A DNA stretch of 64,000 nt from an uncultured Oscillospiraceae bacterium (GTDB taxonomy: Bacteria; Bacillota; Clostridia; Oscillospirales; Acutalibacteraceae). The stretch lies in NCBI GenBank assembly GCA_900544715.1, contig UQWL01000004.1, positions 1 through 64,000 of the forward strand. The letters run 5' to 3'. The notes beneath the pieces were generated by a model. That model saw only the letters and a program-made list of their open reading frames with translations. It ran no database searches and was not told where the DNA came from. A program made the position numbers and the translations under genes. Shown here one piece after another: positions 9,601 through 16,590 of this stretch (the stretch's first letter is position 1; every line of letters starts with the position of its first letter).

Positions 9601-10769
9601 ACTATAGCAATCAGCAGGCAGATGTAGATGCCTACCGCGCCATGCTTGCCCAGTATTACACGCTTACCGTTGCCCAAAAAGCAGAATTGGAAAAGCAGGC
9701 AGAGGTAGAAGGCAAAATCGCCGATATGGCCGCGGTTGTTCGAAATTATGATACCTATAACGGCATAGATGGCAACCTCAAAACATATGTGAGAAATGCC
9801 AACGAGCAGTTCAACATCGTTAAGGACAATTTCAAAACGGAGGCGGTAGAAACAGCTCCGGTCACTGCGGTGTTGGAGGAATATAAGGGCTACCCTGATA
9901 AATACAAAAACACCGTCCAAACCTATTGGGCTGATCGTAATCTAAATGCGGTGTATCCGAACTTTACGGTCACAACTTCGGCTTCGTCGGAGGAACCTCA
10001 AGCGCCGGTTGCCACTATGAAACTTGATAGCAGCCGTACACATTACGCAGGTTCCGTAACGCTTGAGTATTATGCTGCTGTGGATACCCAAAATCAGATT
10101 GAATTGGTAACTGCCCCAACAGGGAAGATTACCCTGACAGCGGACGACGGTTCGGGAGAAACGGTTGAGGCGAGCCTGGGAGGCGGGCGTGCAAATCCGC
10201 TGAATGGAAAGAACAGCATGACGTTTAATCTTTCCGTGCCGGAAACAGAAGTAACGCATGCTGTAACCTATAGTGGAGAATTTCAAGTATTAGTAAAATC
10301 TCCTGCCATAGATGATGGAACCAATCAGCCGAGTAACCCGATCGAGGGCGGCATTGCTTCGGCAGGGCAATATCGAATGCAGTCCTATACCGTTTATGTG
10401 AAGCTGGTATTTGATGCGGAGTATGAGGTTGTAATTCCGGCGGATGTTTCGATTTTGTGGGATTTGCCTTCCGCATCTGCCGGAGATCTTAGGGTAACAA
10501 AACTGCATATTCCCAGCACAGCTGCGGTAAATGTCAGTGTGAATAGTGAAGTCAATAACTATCATATGGTGTGGAATTCGTTCAAAATCCCGTATGACCT
10601 CGTGTCGGGAGGGGCGCCTTTTAGAAGCGCGACCTTTACGATGGATACGCCTCCTGATGGATTGACGAAGCCTTTGGCAATAGAAGTAGATAATTGGAAT
10701 GCTTCCCCCAGCGATCAATACAAAGATACGCTAACCTTCACGGTGAATTACACAGAAAATGCTCAATAG
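6645..10769 (+). CDS. Large secreted multidomain surface protein (1374 aa)
   Basis: The preferred start is the ATG at 6645 behind AAAGGAG. A signal peptide follows (ILAVLLAVMMLLAAAQP). The body contains two long beta-rich, jelly-roll-like modules (about 170-520 and 690-950), each beginning with a Gly/Asn-rich strand region and followed by helical spacers (LVEKYLPDDL..., and a helical stretch near 950-1080). The last ~110 residues (from VVIPADVSILWD to DTLTFTVNYTEN) match the C-terminal domain of the two following small secreted proteins. It is probably an adhesin or carbohydrate-binding tip protein. No enzyme motif or LPxTG signal was seen. Function is inferred from architecture only. Confidence 0.6.
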   Translation: MNGGHSAMKQRTKYSKRILAVLLAVMMLLAAAQPISLVAAVGEDPDPHFEEGIARARYTTGGTLELSFPVATSPGGGIAYWADLYDLDRDYASRETPLNASPIELEGVRQTMDNANLLISAVLSPEQLAAIGGLDMSHRISVAITAVDGAGWRSQPMEALVGESLAIPADDSSPEGNFVTFEDFNETTGNGNNENSGKTPPAWMYNNVAGDEQTGNNNYTPANIDGVFIGNNDAYQTPGFNTSNAFRVYMKNAENSSFTEGSTPSSVNGYQRLDIGYTPATRNFVNANEMWIWVDTSYVEFDEFALQARYLDRGGDLYLNADLGTTNNPYVRSEEDINLKYSQDVYSTIGYAAKNNGASVPVYYQNEDGLWDTIYTNNKGYLEDFGHYRGFLRVPIDKLWNETENSPYNQLTEERIYSYKIKIWDDYVGIKRVVKEFTAQEAYDKPNNTISWTDRRLDWGVKDVTMYFDKDTFAQNYAPGLTVIPLEDIASVGITWKGASEDSVNKSFYIDQMGFSGTGMNGTPVNSLTTSNTAAVQTLVEKYLPDDLTLINISHASVIADLRAICTQLGINNAALDEAEAELAKILGGSETPVDWLSGELDRLPVKNSYSAEEIEQIKNYFELYRTLTLGDIHRLGTANEAKLITAYNAAELSEWYPSALTQLYYKAFNDVERNYTLGQTALHEYDDYRLGPDGKWHYYDRAHNLPWDNNYKGAWENSRNLVAYSRMSYDATETGTNDVDQRFGLASTSIGQNGFAGSRSIDTSFYRDSLVNGETYRISLTNGDNKNNWDELGSVNIGQATDFIFYADFSEMNDLRKLWITLRTADGKIYSHDEDNSQWNYQILNMNDVNPAWKDVLTDADPDGCLTGDPLDGFRGFIKIPLSHFREIGNRNAAIPANSDVKQMKLFYTGTQGGTSPAGTSVYLDMFGFVSSVQGSGFEQLKPQTVTAPNVAATTVEETQAAILALYKDVTLLGDTQEQPHYLFNYSNQQADVDAYRAMLAQYYTLTVAQKAELEKQAEVEGKIADMAAVVRNYDTYNGIDGNLKTYVRNANEQFNIVKDNFKTEAVETAPVTAVLEEYKGYPDKYKNTVQTYWADRNLNAVYPNFTVTTSASSEEPQAPVATMKLDSSRTHYAGSVTLEYYAAVDTQNQIELVTAPTGKITLTADDGSGETVEASLGGGRANPLNGKNSMTFNLSVPETEVTHAVTYSGEFQVLVKSPAIDDGTNQPSNPIEGGIASAGQYRMQSYTVYVKLVFDAEYEVVIPADVSILWDLPSASAGDLRVTKLHIPSTAAVNVSVNSEVNNYHMVWNSFKIPYDLVSGGAPFRSATFTMDTPPDGLTKPLAIEVDNWNASPSDQYKDTLTFTVNYTENAQ

Positions 10770-10792
10770 GGATGAAAGGAGGCGCTTGATCG

Positions 10793-11272
10793 ATGAAAAG
10801 GCTTTTGATAGGGGCTTTAGCAGTGTTGATGGTGTGCAGCCTCTCTATAGTAGGCTTTGCACAGACGTTGGATCAGGATAACCCGACGGGTGCGGTCACG
10901 ATTCGCACCACTTATGGGGAAGAAGATATTAAATATGCCATCCAGATTCCGGCGGATACGGAAATCCCCTGGACAGCTGAAAAAACATCTCTGGCCTATG
11001 TGCCTACATTGATGCAGCTTGAAGCGGGCAAAAAGGTGGTTGTCACAGTAGCAGGCGAACACAATGCGCTGCGCTTAGACTCCGCTCAGAGCACGATGCA
11101 GCTGCCTTACCAGCTTTCCGGTGCTGTTACAGCGGATTTTTACGGCAGGCAGGTTGGCGAGGCTTATGCGAAGGAGTTTGTCGTCAATATTGCAGCTGCG
11201 GCATGGGATGCTGTTGATGCTGGCCATTATACGGATCGTGTGCTCTTCACAATGAGCTACGTGGACGCGTGA
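10793..11272 (+). CDS. Small secreted protein with IPAD-type beta domain
   Basis: 159 residues: a signal peptide ending near FAQ, then a domain with IQIPADTEIPW, LMQLEAGKKVVVTVAG and the ending DRVLFTMSYVDA. The pattern IPADxxIxW followed by an ending of the form T/S-D-x-x-x-F-T-x-x-Y is shared with the C-terminus of the preceding large protein and with the next gene, so the three are paralogous in that domain. It starts 23 bases after the previous stop behind AAAGGAGG, so it is translationally linked. Possible minor subunit of a surface fibre; inference. Confidence 0.6.
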   Translation: MKRLLIGALAVLMVCSLSIVGFAQTLDQDNPTGAVTIRTTYGEEDIKYAIQIPADTEIPWTAEKTSLAYVPTLMQLEAGKKVVVTVAGEHNALRLDSAQSTMQLPYQLSGAVTADFYGRQVGEAYAKEFVVNIAAAAWDAVDAGHYTDRVLFTMSYVDA

Positions 11273-11444
11273 TTTTGGCGGCTTGGTAAATACAAAAAGG
11301 CATCATGGCTCATAGCTCTGGGGGGATATCCCCAGGGATTGTGAGAAAAACATCATTGTTCATAAGGCTGGGGCGCATCCGTCTTCGCCGCCTTGGGCTA
11401 TTATGATAAACTGAAAAATTTTTTACACAAAGGAGAAAACGACG
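11273..11444 (+). promoter_or_regulatory. Short intergenic region with palindrome before the third secreted gene
   Basis: Contains the near-palindrome CTGGGGGGATATCCCCAG (about 11319-11336) and ends in a strong ribosome site AAAGGAG at 11430-11436. The hairpin may attenuate readthrough or set a separate transcript for 11445. Confidence 0.35.
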
Positions 11445-11927
11445 ATGAAAAAAGTTCTTGCAGTTGTTCTTGCACTTTGCATGGTATTCGCAATGGGTAC
11501 AGTAGCGTTCGCAGCTAATATGACAATTACAGAGGAAACGCCTGCTCCTCAGCAAGACACTGTTCTTGTTAAAACCATTCTGGGCGAGGATCCCGCTGAG
11601 TTTGACACCTATAGCGTAACTATCCCGGCAGACGTTGAAATTATGTGGGATGTTACTACTCCTTCAGAAGCCCGCATTGCGACGGTTGACTACCGTCTGG
11701 CGGAGGGTTCTAGCCTGCAGGTAACTGTTGCTTATGCAGATGTGGCAGATGATGGCCTTACTTCTTCAATGGCTGGTGCCACAGCATCAGCTGTGTATAC
11801 GAATGGCTATGCAACAGGCGTGGAAGCCCTTAACAATACCTTCAGCATTACGGAGTGGAATGCTGCTCCTGCGGCGGTTACTGCTGGTACTGCCACTTAT
11901 ACGGTGAACTATACTCCTGCTGCCTAA
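11445..11927 (+). CDS. Small secreted protein, probable major subunit of the set
   Basis: 160 residues with a textbook signal peptide (MKKVLAVVLALCMVF...FAA). The mature part contains VTIPADVEIMWDV and closes with TATYTVNYTPAA, the same domain as in the two upstream genes. The better ribosome site and following stem-loop suggest higher expression than its neighbours, as for a main fibre subunit. From memory the final strand pattern is reminiscent of spore-coat-U/CsuA-type subunits, but no homology is claimed. No sortase signal is visible. Confidence 0.6.
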   Translation: MKKVLAVVLALCMVFAMGTVAFAANMTITEETPAPQQDTVLVKTILGEDPAEFDTYSVTIPADVEIMWDVTTPSEARIATVDYRLAEGSSLQVTVAYADVADDGLTSSMAGATASAVYTNGYATGVEALNNTFSITEWNAAPAAVTAGTATYTVNYTPAA

Positions 11928-11964
11928 GATTTTATAATGGTACTCTTTTATTCTTAATTTACAT

Positions 11965-11992
11965 CCCGCCCGAATTTTAATCTTCGGGCGGG
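11965..11992 (+). terminator. Strong stem-loop between secreted genes
   Basis: Perfect 10-bp stem CCCGCCCGAA / TTCGGGCGGG with an 8-base loop and no T tract. It could stabilise the upstream mRNA or partly terminate. Confidence 0.5.
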
Positions 11993-12043
11993 AACCCACC
12001 TGGGCAACCTGTAGTTGCCGACCTAACTGAGAGGTGATTCGTT

Positions 12044-12925
12044 GTGAAAAAAGCGCTGGCGCTCCTGCTCTGCCTGCTGTTGGCCTGCGGCTGCTGCCTA
12101 CCGGCACTTGCTGCTGATGGGGCTGGGCAGTCGGGAATGACGCTCTCAACGCTCGTACCGGATACGCATGCCGTGCAGGTCCATTATAACCAGGGCGGAT
12201 ACGTGATGGTGAACGGTGCATTATGCGAAGACGGATGCACCCTGACGGTGCCGCGCCATTCCCAGTTGGAGTTGTCTCTCATTGCTCAAAAGGGCTATCG
12301 GGTTGAAAGCGTGCTGGTCAATGGCGTTGATGTTACGGAAAGCGTCATAAACGGTGCGTATACAATCCCTTCCGTTTCGCGTGATACAGAGGTCACTGTC
12401 ACGTTCCGCGCACGCTCCGCCGCTGAAGAGGTGTCGGCGGTGGATGTTTCCGGTAAGGTTTACCGGGGGGAAGCCGTTCTTCCCGGTGCGGAAGTAAATC
12501 TGGATTTCGGCACGGTGAAAGTGGTTTCCGGCCAGGATGGCAGCTATTTGCTGGCGGGCCTGGAGGATGGCCGCCACTATGTGGAGATCTTGGTGGATGG
12601 CAAAGTGGTTGGCCGCACGCAGTTTGTGCTGGAAGCGGCTGATGTGAACGAAACGGTAGTTGATACCCTGTCAGACGGTACGCAGCGCGTGCAGTATCCC
12701 AAGGGGACAGAGAAGGTGTATCTGGACTTTATTGTCAATGCGGATGGGAGTATCACCATTCGCCCGGGTGAGGAGCCCGTTACATCGCCCATTACTCCCC
12801 CGGATGTACAGCCGGAGATTCCGGACTTGGGCGATTCGCTCCTGCTCCTGTTTCTGCTTCTGATGGCGTTTGGCGCAGGCATGGTGGCCTTTGCCTCCCG
12901 CCGCAGGCGTGAGTATATGTTCTGA
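12044..12925 (+). CDS. Surface protein with repeat, carboxypeptidase-regulatory-like domain and C-terminal anchor
   Basis: 293 residues from a GTG start behind GAGAGGTG. A signal peptide (cleavage near ALA-AD; a lipobox-like LLAC is an alternative) is followed by an InlB/beta-grasp-like repeat (YNQGGYVMVNG to VTVTFRA). Next comes a carboxypeptidase-regulatory-like beta sandwich (VSGKVYRGEAVLPGAEVNL...GSYLLAGL), a Pro-rich linker, and a C-terminal hydrophobic helix ending in RRRREYMF, as in sortase substrates but without an LPxTG motif. It is likely the cell-surface base for the secreted proteins encoded upstream. Confidence 0.6.
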   Translation: MKKALALLLCLLLACGCCLPALAADGAGQSGMTLSTLVPDTHAVQVHYNQGGYVMVNGALCEDGCTLTVPRHSQLELSLIAQKGYRVESVLVNGVDVTESVINGAYTIPSVSRDTEVTVTFRARSAAEEVSAVDVSGKVYRGEAVLPGAEVNLDFGTVKVVSGQDGSYLLAGLEDGRHYVEILVDGKVVGRTQFVLEAADVNETVVDTLSDGTQRVQYPKGTEKVYLDFIVNADGSITIRPGEEPVTSPITPPDVQPEIPDLGDSLLLLFLLLMAFGAGMVAFASRRRREYMF

Positions 12926-12949
12926 TCTCATTGAAAAAGTTCATTCAGC

Positions 12950-12989
12950 AAAACCCCGCAGCAGGCAATGCTTGCCCTGCGGGGTTTTG
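12950..12989 (+). terminator. Rho-independent terminator
   Basis: Long stem: AAAACCCCGCAG pairs with the later TGCGGGGTTTT around an inner GGCAATGCTTGCC hairpin. It ends the surface-protein operon and separates it from the recombinase unit. Confidence 0.8.
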
Positions 12990-13010
12990 CATGTTTTGAT
13001 CGGTGTCATA

Positions 13011-13039
13011 TTCTTTCTCCTTTTTCAATAGGCTAGGTA
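13011..13039 (+). promoter_or_regulatory. Possible SigE-like promoter before the element B recombinase unit
   Basis: TCATATT at about 13007-13013 fits the SigE -35 consensus (k-m-ATATT). After a 14-base spacer the -10 region AATAGGCT keeps only the central ATA and the final T of CATACAnT. It is a weak match, recorded because mother-cell expression would be expected if excision is developmental. Confidence 0.2.
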
Positions 13040-13058
13040 TCGGAAGGAGGCGAGGGCT

Positions 13059-13211
13059 ATGGCACGTAAACCGGATGAACATATGGATTTTTCTGTAACA
13101 GAGCGCTTTACGCAGGGGAGCGTTCCATTCGATGCGCTTTTAATGGATACGGCTAAGGTACTTTTTACACAATGGCTGCACGCTGAGGAGCAAAGGAGGG
13201 GGAAGCGGTGA
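13059..13211 (+). CDS. 50-residue protein translationally coupled to the recombinase
   Basis: Starts ATG behind GGAAGGAGG and encodes a small charged protein (MARKPDEHMDFS... ending EEQRRGKR). Its stop overlaps the GTG start of the recombinase (GTGA), so the two are co-translated. No family is recognised. Its size and position would suit an accessory or directionality factor for excision, but that is inference. Confidence 0.55.
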   Translation: MARKPDEHMDFSVTERFTQGSVPFDALLMDTAKVLFTQWLHAEEQRRGKR

Positions 13212-14776
13212 GACGGAAGAACGGCATGGATTGGAAATATCGCGCTGGGCTGTATCTCCGTCTGTCGAAGGAGGATGAGGCTCAGGGGCAATCCGGCAGC
13301 ATATCAAACCAGCGGACGCTTCTGGAACGGTATGCGCGGGAGCAGGGTTGGGAGGTGGCTGGGTGCTATATTGATGATGGCTACTCTGGCCTCCATTTCG
13401 ACCGGCCCGGCTTTCAGCGGCTGCTCAGCGATATTGAGGTGGGTGTGGTGAATCTGGTGCTCACCAAGGATCTCTCCAGGCTCGGCAGGGATTATATTGA
13501 TACCGGCTATTATTTGGAGCGGTATTTTCCCAGCAGGCAGGTGAGATATATCGCACTGGCGGATGGGATCGACACCTTCGACTCCAGCTCTGCGCAGAAT
13601 GATATGGGACCCTTCAAATCGGTGATGAACGATTTGTATGCAAAGGATATTTCCCAAAAAGTGCGTGCCGTTATGGATACTAAGCGGGAGGCCGGCCAAT
13701 TCATCGGCGCCTTTGCGCCCTATGGTTATCAAAAGGATCCGGAAAACAAAAACCAGCTTTTTGTAGATGGCTCGGCGGCAGAAGTGGTGCGGCGGATTTT
13801 TGAGGAATATCTGGCGGGGCAAAGCATGGCTGGGATTGCGCGTCAGCTCAATCAGGACGGGGTACTCCCCCCATCGCGTTATAAAGCAGAGATTCAGCGG
13901 CTGCCCTATCACAATGCGAATGCGGTGCAGGGCGTTTGGCGGGCAGAAACGATCCGGACGATCTTGGGCAACCCCACTTATGCAGGCGATCTCGCCCAAG
14001 GAAAAAACGAGAAATTGAGCTATAAGCTGAAATCCTCTCATAAGCTGCCGCGCCAGGAATGGACGGTCGTGCCTGATACCCATGAGGCAATCATTGGCAA
14101 AGAGGCGTTCCAGCTTGTGCAGCAGCTGTTGGAGAGCCGAAGCGGCTGCTGCAAGAGGAAAGCCCATTCGCACCTGCTTTCCGGCCTGGTATTCTGCGGG
14201 GATTGCGGCAAGCCGATGACCTTTTGCAAAAGATCCTCTGGCAGGAGCTTTGTGCTGATCTGCTCTGGCTACTCCCGCTATGGGGAGTGCCAAAGGCACA
14301 CCACGGATGAGGCGCAGCTGGAGCGCATCGTGCTGGAACGGCTGAATCGTTTTGCAAAGCAGGCGTTGCCTCCCGGCGCGGAAGAAACCTTGCTGCAATC
14401 ATGCAGCGGAAGGAATGAGGCGCTTTGGCTGCGGGAAAAAGCACACGCGCAGGAACGCTTAAGCCAGATCGGCTCTATTTTGCAGGCGCTCTATGAGGAC
14501 CGCGCCGCACAGCGGTTGGAGGAGAGCGAATTCACACAACTGACGCAAGCCTACCGGGAGGAAAAGAAAAAGCTGCAAGGCCTTTTGGAGAAAAAGCACT
14601 TTCAGGAGGAAGATGGGCGCCTTTCCCTGTGTGCCGCCGCCCATAGACTGCTTTATTTTGAACAGCCTGACCGTCGGCTGCTGTGCCGAATGATCCGGCG
14701 CATCACCATTGGGCAAAGCGGAGCAGTATCGATCGACTATTCTTTTCAAGAGCCGGAGCCTGATAGCGGGATATAA
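13208..14776 (+). CDS. Large serine recombinase of element B (TnpX/TndX-like)
   Basis: 522 residues. The resolvase domain has the nucleophile Ser20 in LYLRLSKEDE and the LTKDLSRLGRD segment. The recombinase domain begins near GAFAPYGYQKDP, with GVWRAETIRTILGNPTYAGDL typical of Tn4451 TnpX-type enzymes. A zinc ribbon (CGDCG and a second Cys pair) and a helical C-terminus follow. The gene lies directly at the right end of element B, 14 bp from the proposed core, and points into cotJC. It is a different subfamily from the element A enzyme. It is expected to catalyse integration and excision at CGGA. Confidence 0.9.
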   Translation: MRRKNGMDWKYRAGLYLRLSKEDEAQGQSGSISNQRTLLERYAREQGWEVAGCYIDDGYSGLHFDRPGFQRLLSDIEVGVVNLVLTKDLSRLGRDYIDTGYYLERYFPSRQVRYIALADGIDTFDSSSAQNDMGPFKSVMNDLYAKDISQKVRAVMDTKREAGQFIGAFAPYGYQKDPENKNQLFVDGSAAEVVRRIFEEYLAGQSMAGIARQLNQDGVLPPSRYKAEIQRLPYHNANAVQGVWRAETIRTILGNPTYAGDLAQGKNEKLSYKLKSSHKLPRQEWTVVPDTHEAIIGKEAFQLVQQLLESRSGCCKRKAHSHLLSGLVFCGDCGKPMTFCKRSSGRSFVLICSGYSRYGECQRHTTDEAQLERIVLERLNRFAKQALPPGAEETLLQSCSGRNEALWLREKAHAQERLSQIGSILQALYEDRAAQRLEESEFTQLTQAYREEKKKLQGLLEKKHFQEEDGRLSLCAAAHRLLYFEQPDRRLLCRMIRRITIGQSGAVSIDYSFQEPEPDSGI

Positions 14777-14789
14777 GGCGAGCACAGGC

Positions 14790-14887
14790 TCCGGTCCGCC
14801 GTATTGACTGATGATAATCTGTGCAGATCGGGGGTTCGGATTTGCGATCTTCACCGGATATTGCAGTTTTTTTTGATAACTCCACAT
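14790..14887 (-). pseudogene. cotJC: cotJC 5' fragment (residues 1-32), cut by element B
   Basis: ATG at 14887 directly follows the cotJB stop (TAAATG), as in cotJABC operons. It reads MWSYQKKLQYPV..., then IIISQYGGP, the conserved N-terminus of the CotJC manganese-catalase-like coat protein, and leaves the family sequence at codon 33. The missing D-G-E continues in the fragment at 5531. Residue 35 of the reconstructed protein is the Glu that corresponds to the first manganese ligand of Mn catalases. As it stands, translation runs on into recombinase antisense sequence. Confidence 0.9.
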
Positions 14888-15151
14888 TTAGCAGCCCTCC
14901 CTCATGCTGTAATCCCATGGCCATGGGTTACGTAGCCATTCTGCGCCGGATCCACATCTCGGCGAGAGCGGGCCGTATTTGCACTCGTATTCCTCAACGA
15001 GTGCATTGGCCATATTGGCGTATTGTTTGGCCATAGCGAGCGCTTGCATATCGTTTGGATGGGTATCTAGATACAGGTGAAGCTCCCAATGCGCAAACTG
15101 AGCAGAGCTCAGGCGCAGGAGCAGCTTTTCTCTTGGCGTCATATGCTGCAC
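14888..15151 (-). CDS. cotJB: Spore coat protein CotJB
   Basis: 87 residues with the CotJB core: LLLRLSSAQFAHWELHLYLDTHPNDMQAL and a closing YECKYGPL segment. In Bacillus, CotJA, CotJB and CotJC interact and are made in the mother cell under SigE and built into the inner spore coat. The start at 15151 overlaps the cotJA end by 13 bases; an internal ATG at 15142 is an alternative. The stop abuts the cotJC start, so this is an intact cotJAB followed by a broken cotJC. Confidence 0.9.
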   Translation of the reverse strand: MQHMTPREKLLLRLSSAQFAHWELHLYLDTHPNDMQALAMAKQYANMANALVEEYECKYGPLSPRCGSGAEWLRNPWPWDYSMREGC

Positions 15152-15402
15152 CCCGCTTTCCCCAAAAACGGCTTGTCGAGTACCGGGAAGAGGGTGCCGC
15201 GCGCAAGCGCCTTTTCCGCGTCATAGCTTTTTGCATCCTGCTGATAGGGGATATAGGCCATGGCAACGGCATAATCCTCCGGGAAGGAGGACAGCGGGAA
15301 GGGCGCAAACTCGGAACATTCGTTTGTATGATTGCAGCCGCAAGGGTCAGCATCTTCCATCAACTGACCGTATGCTGCGAACGTGTCAAGCAGATCCTTC
15401 AA
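15139..15402 (-). CDS. cotJA: Spore coat-associated protein CotJA
   Basis: 87 residues from a TTG at 15402 preceded at good spacing by AAAGGAG. The conserved part is ...FPLSSFPEDYAVAMAYIPYQQ and GTLFPVLDKPFLGK, diagnostic for CotJA. A later in-frame ATG at 15360 would also keep the conserved part, but the ribosome site favours 15402. First gene of the cotJ operon; overlaps cotJB. Confidence 0.88.
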   Translation of the reverse strand: MKDLLDTFAAYGQLMEDADPCGCNHTNECSEFAPFPLSSFPEDYAVAMAYIPYQQDAKSYDAEKALARGTLFPVLDKPFLGKAGCSI

Positions 15403-15617
15403 TTCGATTTCTCCTTTTGGTTGGATTGAGGTGATACCTCGTAGTGGAAACAGACGGCCTGTTCTGCTCCCCCTTGTCATCAGAATATGGCGAAATTCCG
15501 AAAAAGGTGCAAAAAGGCGCTTGGAACCATTGCACCCCGCGTCGCATATACTGTTTGGGAGGAGCGTGACGCCCGCATGGACTGCCACACATCTGGAGAA
15601 GAGGAGCTGCGATATGT
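15403..15617. promoter_or_regulatory. Divergent promoter region between cotJA and yunB
   Basis: 215 bases without a gene. On the plus strand CATATACT (15545-15552) resembles the SigE -10 CATACAnT and would serve yunB; its -35 (GAACCAT) is poor. On the minus strand CATACATA lies near 15617 and CCATATT near 15489, but they do not form a well-spaced pair. SigE control of both genes is expected from B. subtilis knowledge, not proven here. Confidence 0.35.
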
Positions 15618-16298
15618 ATGAGGAGAGGGCCACTCTATAAAAAGATGCATTTTGGAAGGAGCGGCGGGAGCGTAAAGTTTCTGCTGCGGATGATTGCGCT
15701 GCTCCTGCTTATCCTATCCGCCTTTTTTCTGATCGATAGCAGGATTCGTCCTGTTATCTGCTCCATTGCGGAAAGTCAGGCCCGCAATATGGTAACGCAG
15801 GCGGTCAATGATGCGGTGTTGGAATCGCTCGGCCAGGAGGGGCTCCAGTATGGCGATCTGGTATCTATCCATAAAGAGGAAACAGGGCGGATTACTTCCA
15901 TTGAAACGGATGTTGTCAAGGCGAACCGTCTTCAGGCACGCATTGGCAATGCAATCACGCAGCGCATTTCAAAGGCCCAAAGCTATGAGATCAGCATTCC
16001 AATCGGCTCCCTTTCCGGCAGCGAGCTGCTTTTGGGGCGGGGGCCCTGCCTGAAGTTGAAAATGACGCTGGAGGCCAGCACGGTTTTGCAGCTGCGCAAT
16101 CAGTTTGCTTCCGCCGGGGTCAACCAGACGCATCATCAGGTGATGCTTGATATTCAAACGCATGTGCTCTTCATCACGCCGGACAGCTATGAGCCGACCG
16201 AAGTGAATATGAGCATCTGCATTGCAGAAACCGTCATTGTCGGTGAAGTGCCGCAAGCTTATGCGGGGATTACCACAGGGGAAATCACACAGAAATAA
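15618..16298 (+). CDS. yunB: Sporulation protein YunB
   Basis: 226 residues: short basic N-terminus, one membrane helix (MIALLLLILSAFFLI), then the YunB body with SQARNMVTQAVNDAV, ARIGNAITQRIS, IPIGSLSGSELL and HHQVMLDI, ending VGEVPQAYAG. In Bacillus YunB is made under SigE in the mother cell and contributes to spore formation. Divergent from cotJ, so two mother-cell genes share a promoter region next to the interrupted cotJC. Confidence 0.9.
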   Translation: MRRGPLYKKMHFGRSGGSVKFLLRMIALLLLILSAFFLIDSRIRPVICSIAESQARNMVTQAVNDAVLESLGQEGLQYGDLVSIHKEETGRITSIETDVVKANRLQARIGNAITQRISKAQSYEISIPIGSLSGSELLLGRGPCLKLKMTLEASTVLQLRNQFASAGVNQTHHQVMLDIQTHVLFITPDSYEPTEVNMSICIAETVIVGEVPQAYAGITTGEITQK

Positions 16299-16590
16299 CC
16301 CAGGAGAAGAACACACGGGCCTGAAATGTTTCTATTTGCCGCATCTATTCGCTTTCTCTTGCCTGCCGGATATGCTTTGTGATAGAATAGCTTCAAGCAA
16401 AGCTTGAAGCATTGCGGATTGTGTCAAACAAAGTTTGACGCACTGTAGAGGGAAGTTTTGCGCGTATGGCAGCATAACAAAACAGACATGATGACGTATC
16501 GGGTTAAAAAGGTTGGGAGGGGCGGTCTTCGGCCGCCCGTAGGTAAACTCGTAATAAAGAAGCTTTCGCATTCAGCAGGGAGGCATTTGA
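16299..16590. repeat. Intergenic region with three stem-loops
   Basis: GCTTCAAGC-AAA-GCTTGAAGC at 16390-16410 is a perfect 9-bp stem. GTGTCAAAC-AAA-GTTTGACGCAC at 16421-16443 is a second stem with the same AAA loop. GGGCGG/CCGCCC closes 16520-16538. No gene is seen. The third may terminate yunB; the first two look like a duplicated structure. Confidence 0.55.

Larger units (their letters stand above)
5528..14793 (+). mobile_element. Element B: 9.26-kb serine-recombinase intervening element in cotJC
   Basis: Bounded by TCCG at 5528-5531 and at 14790-14793 (CGGA on the cotJC strand). Joining the cotJC pieces through this core gives GGC GGA CCG GAC GGT GAG, i.e. G-G-P-D-G-E, exactly the family sequence and in frame. 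Cargo: a membrane protein, three secreted proteins with a shared C-terminal domain, a surface protein with a C-terminal membrane anchor, a 50-residue ORF and a large serine recombinase whose stop is 14 bp from the right core. No transfer or replication genes are seen, so it resembles a skin-like intervening element rather than an ICE or phage. Confidence 0.8.

Noticed and set aside
13304..14398. Long reverse-strand frame opposite the element B recombinase
   Set aside because: Antisense shadow of a well-supported recombinase gene; no ribosome site or family motif.
14794..14799. GTCCGC at 14794-14799 matches GTCCGC at 5527-5532 and is longer than the proposed TCCG core of element B
   Set aside because: Exchange through this 6-bp match would drop 5 bases and break the cotJC frame, while exchange at TCCG 14790-14793 / 5528-5531 restores the exact family sequence.
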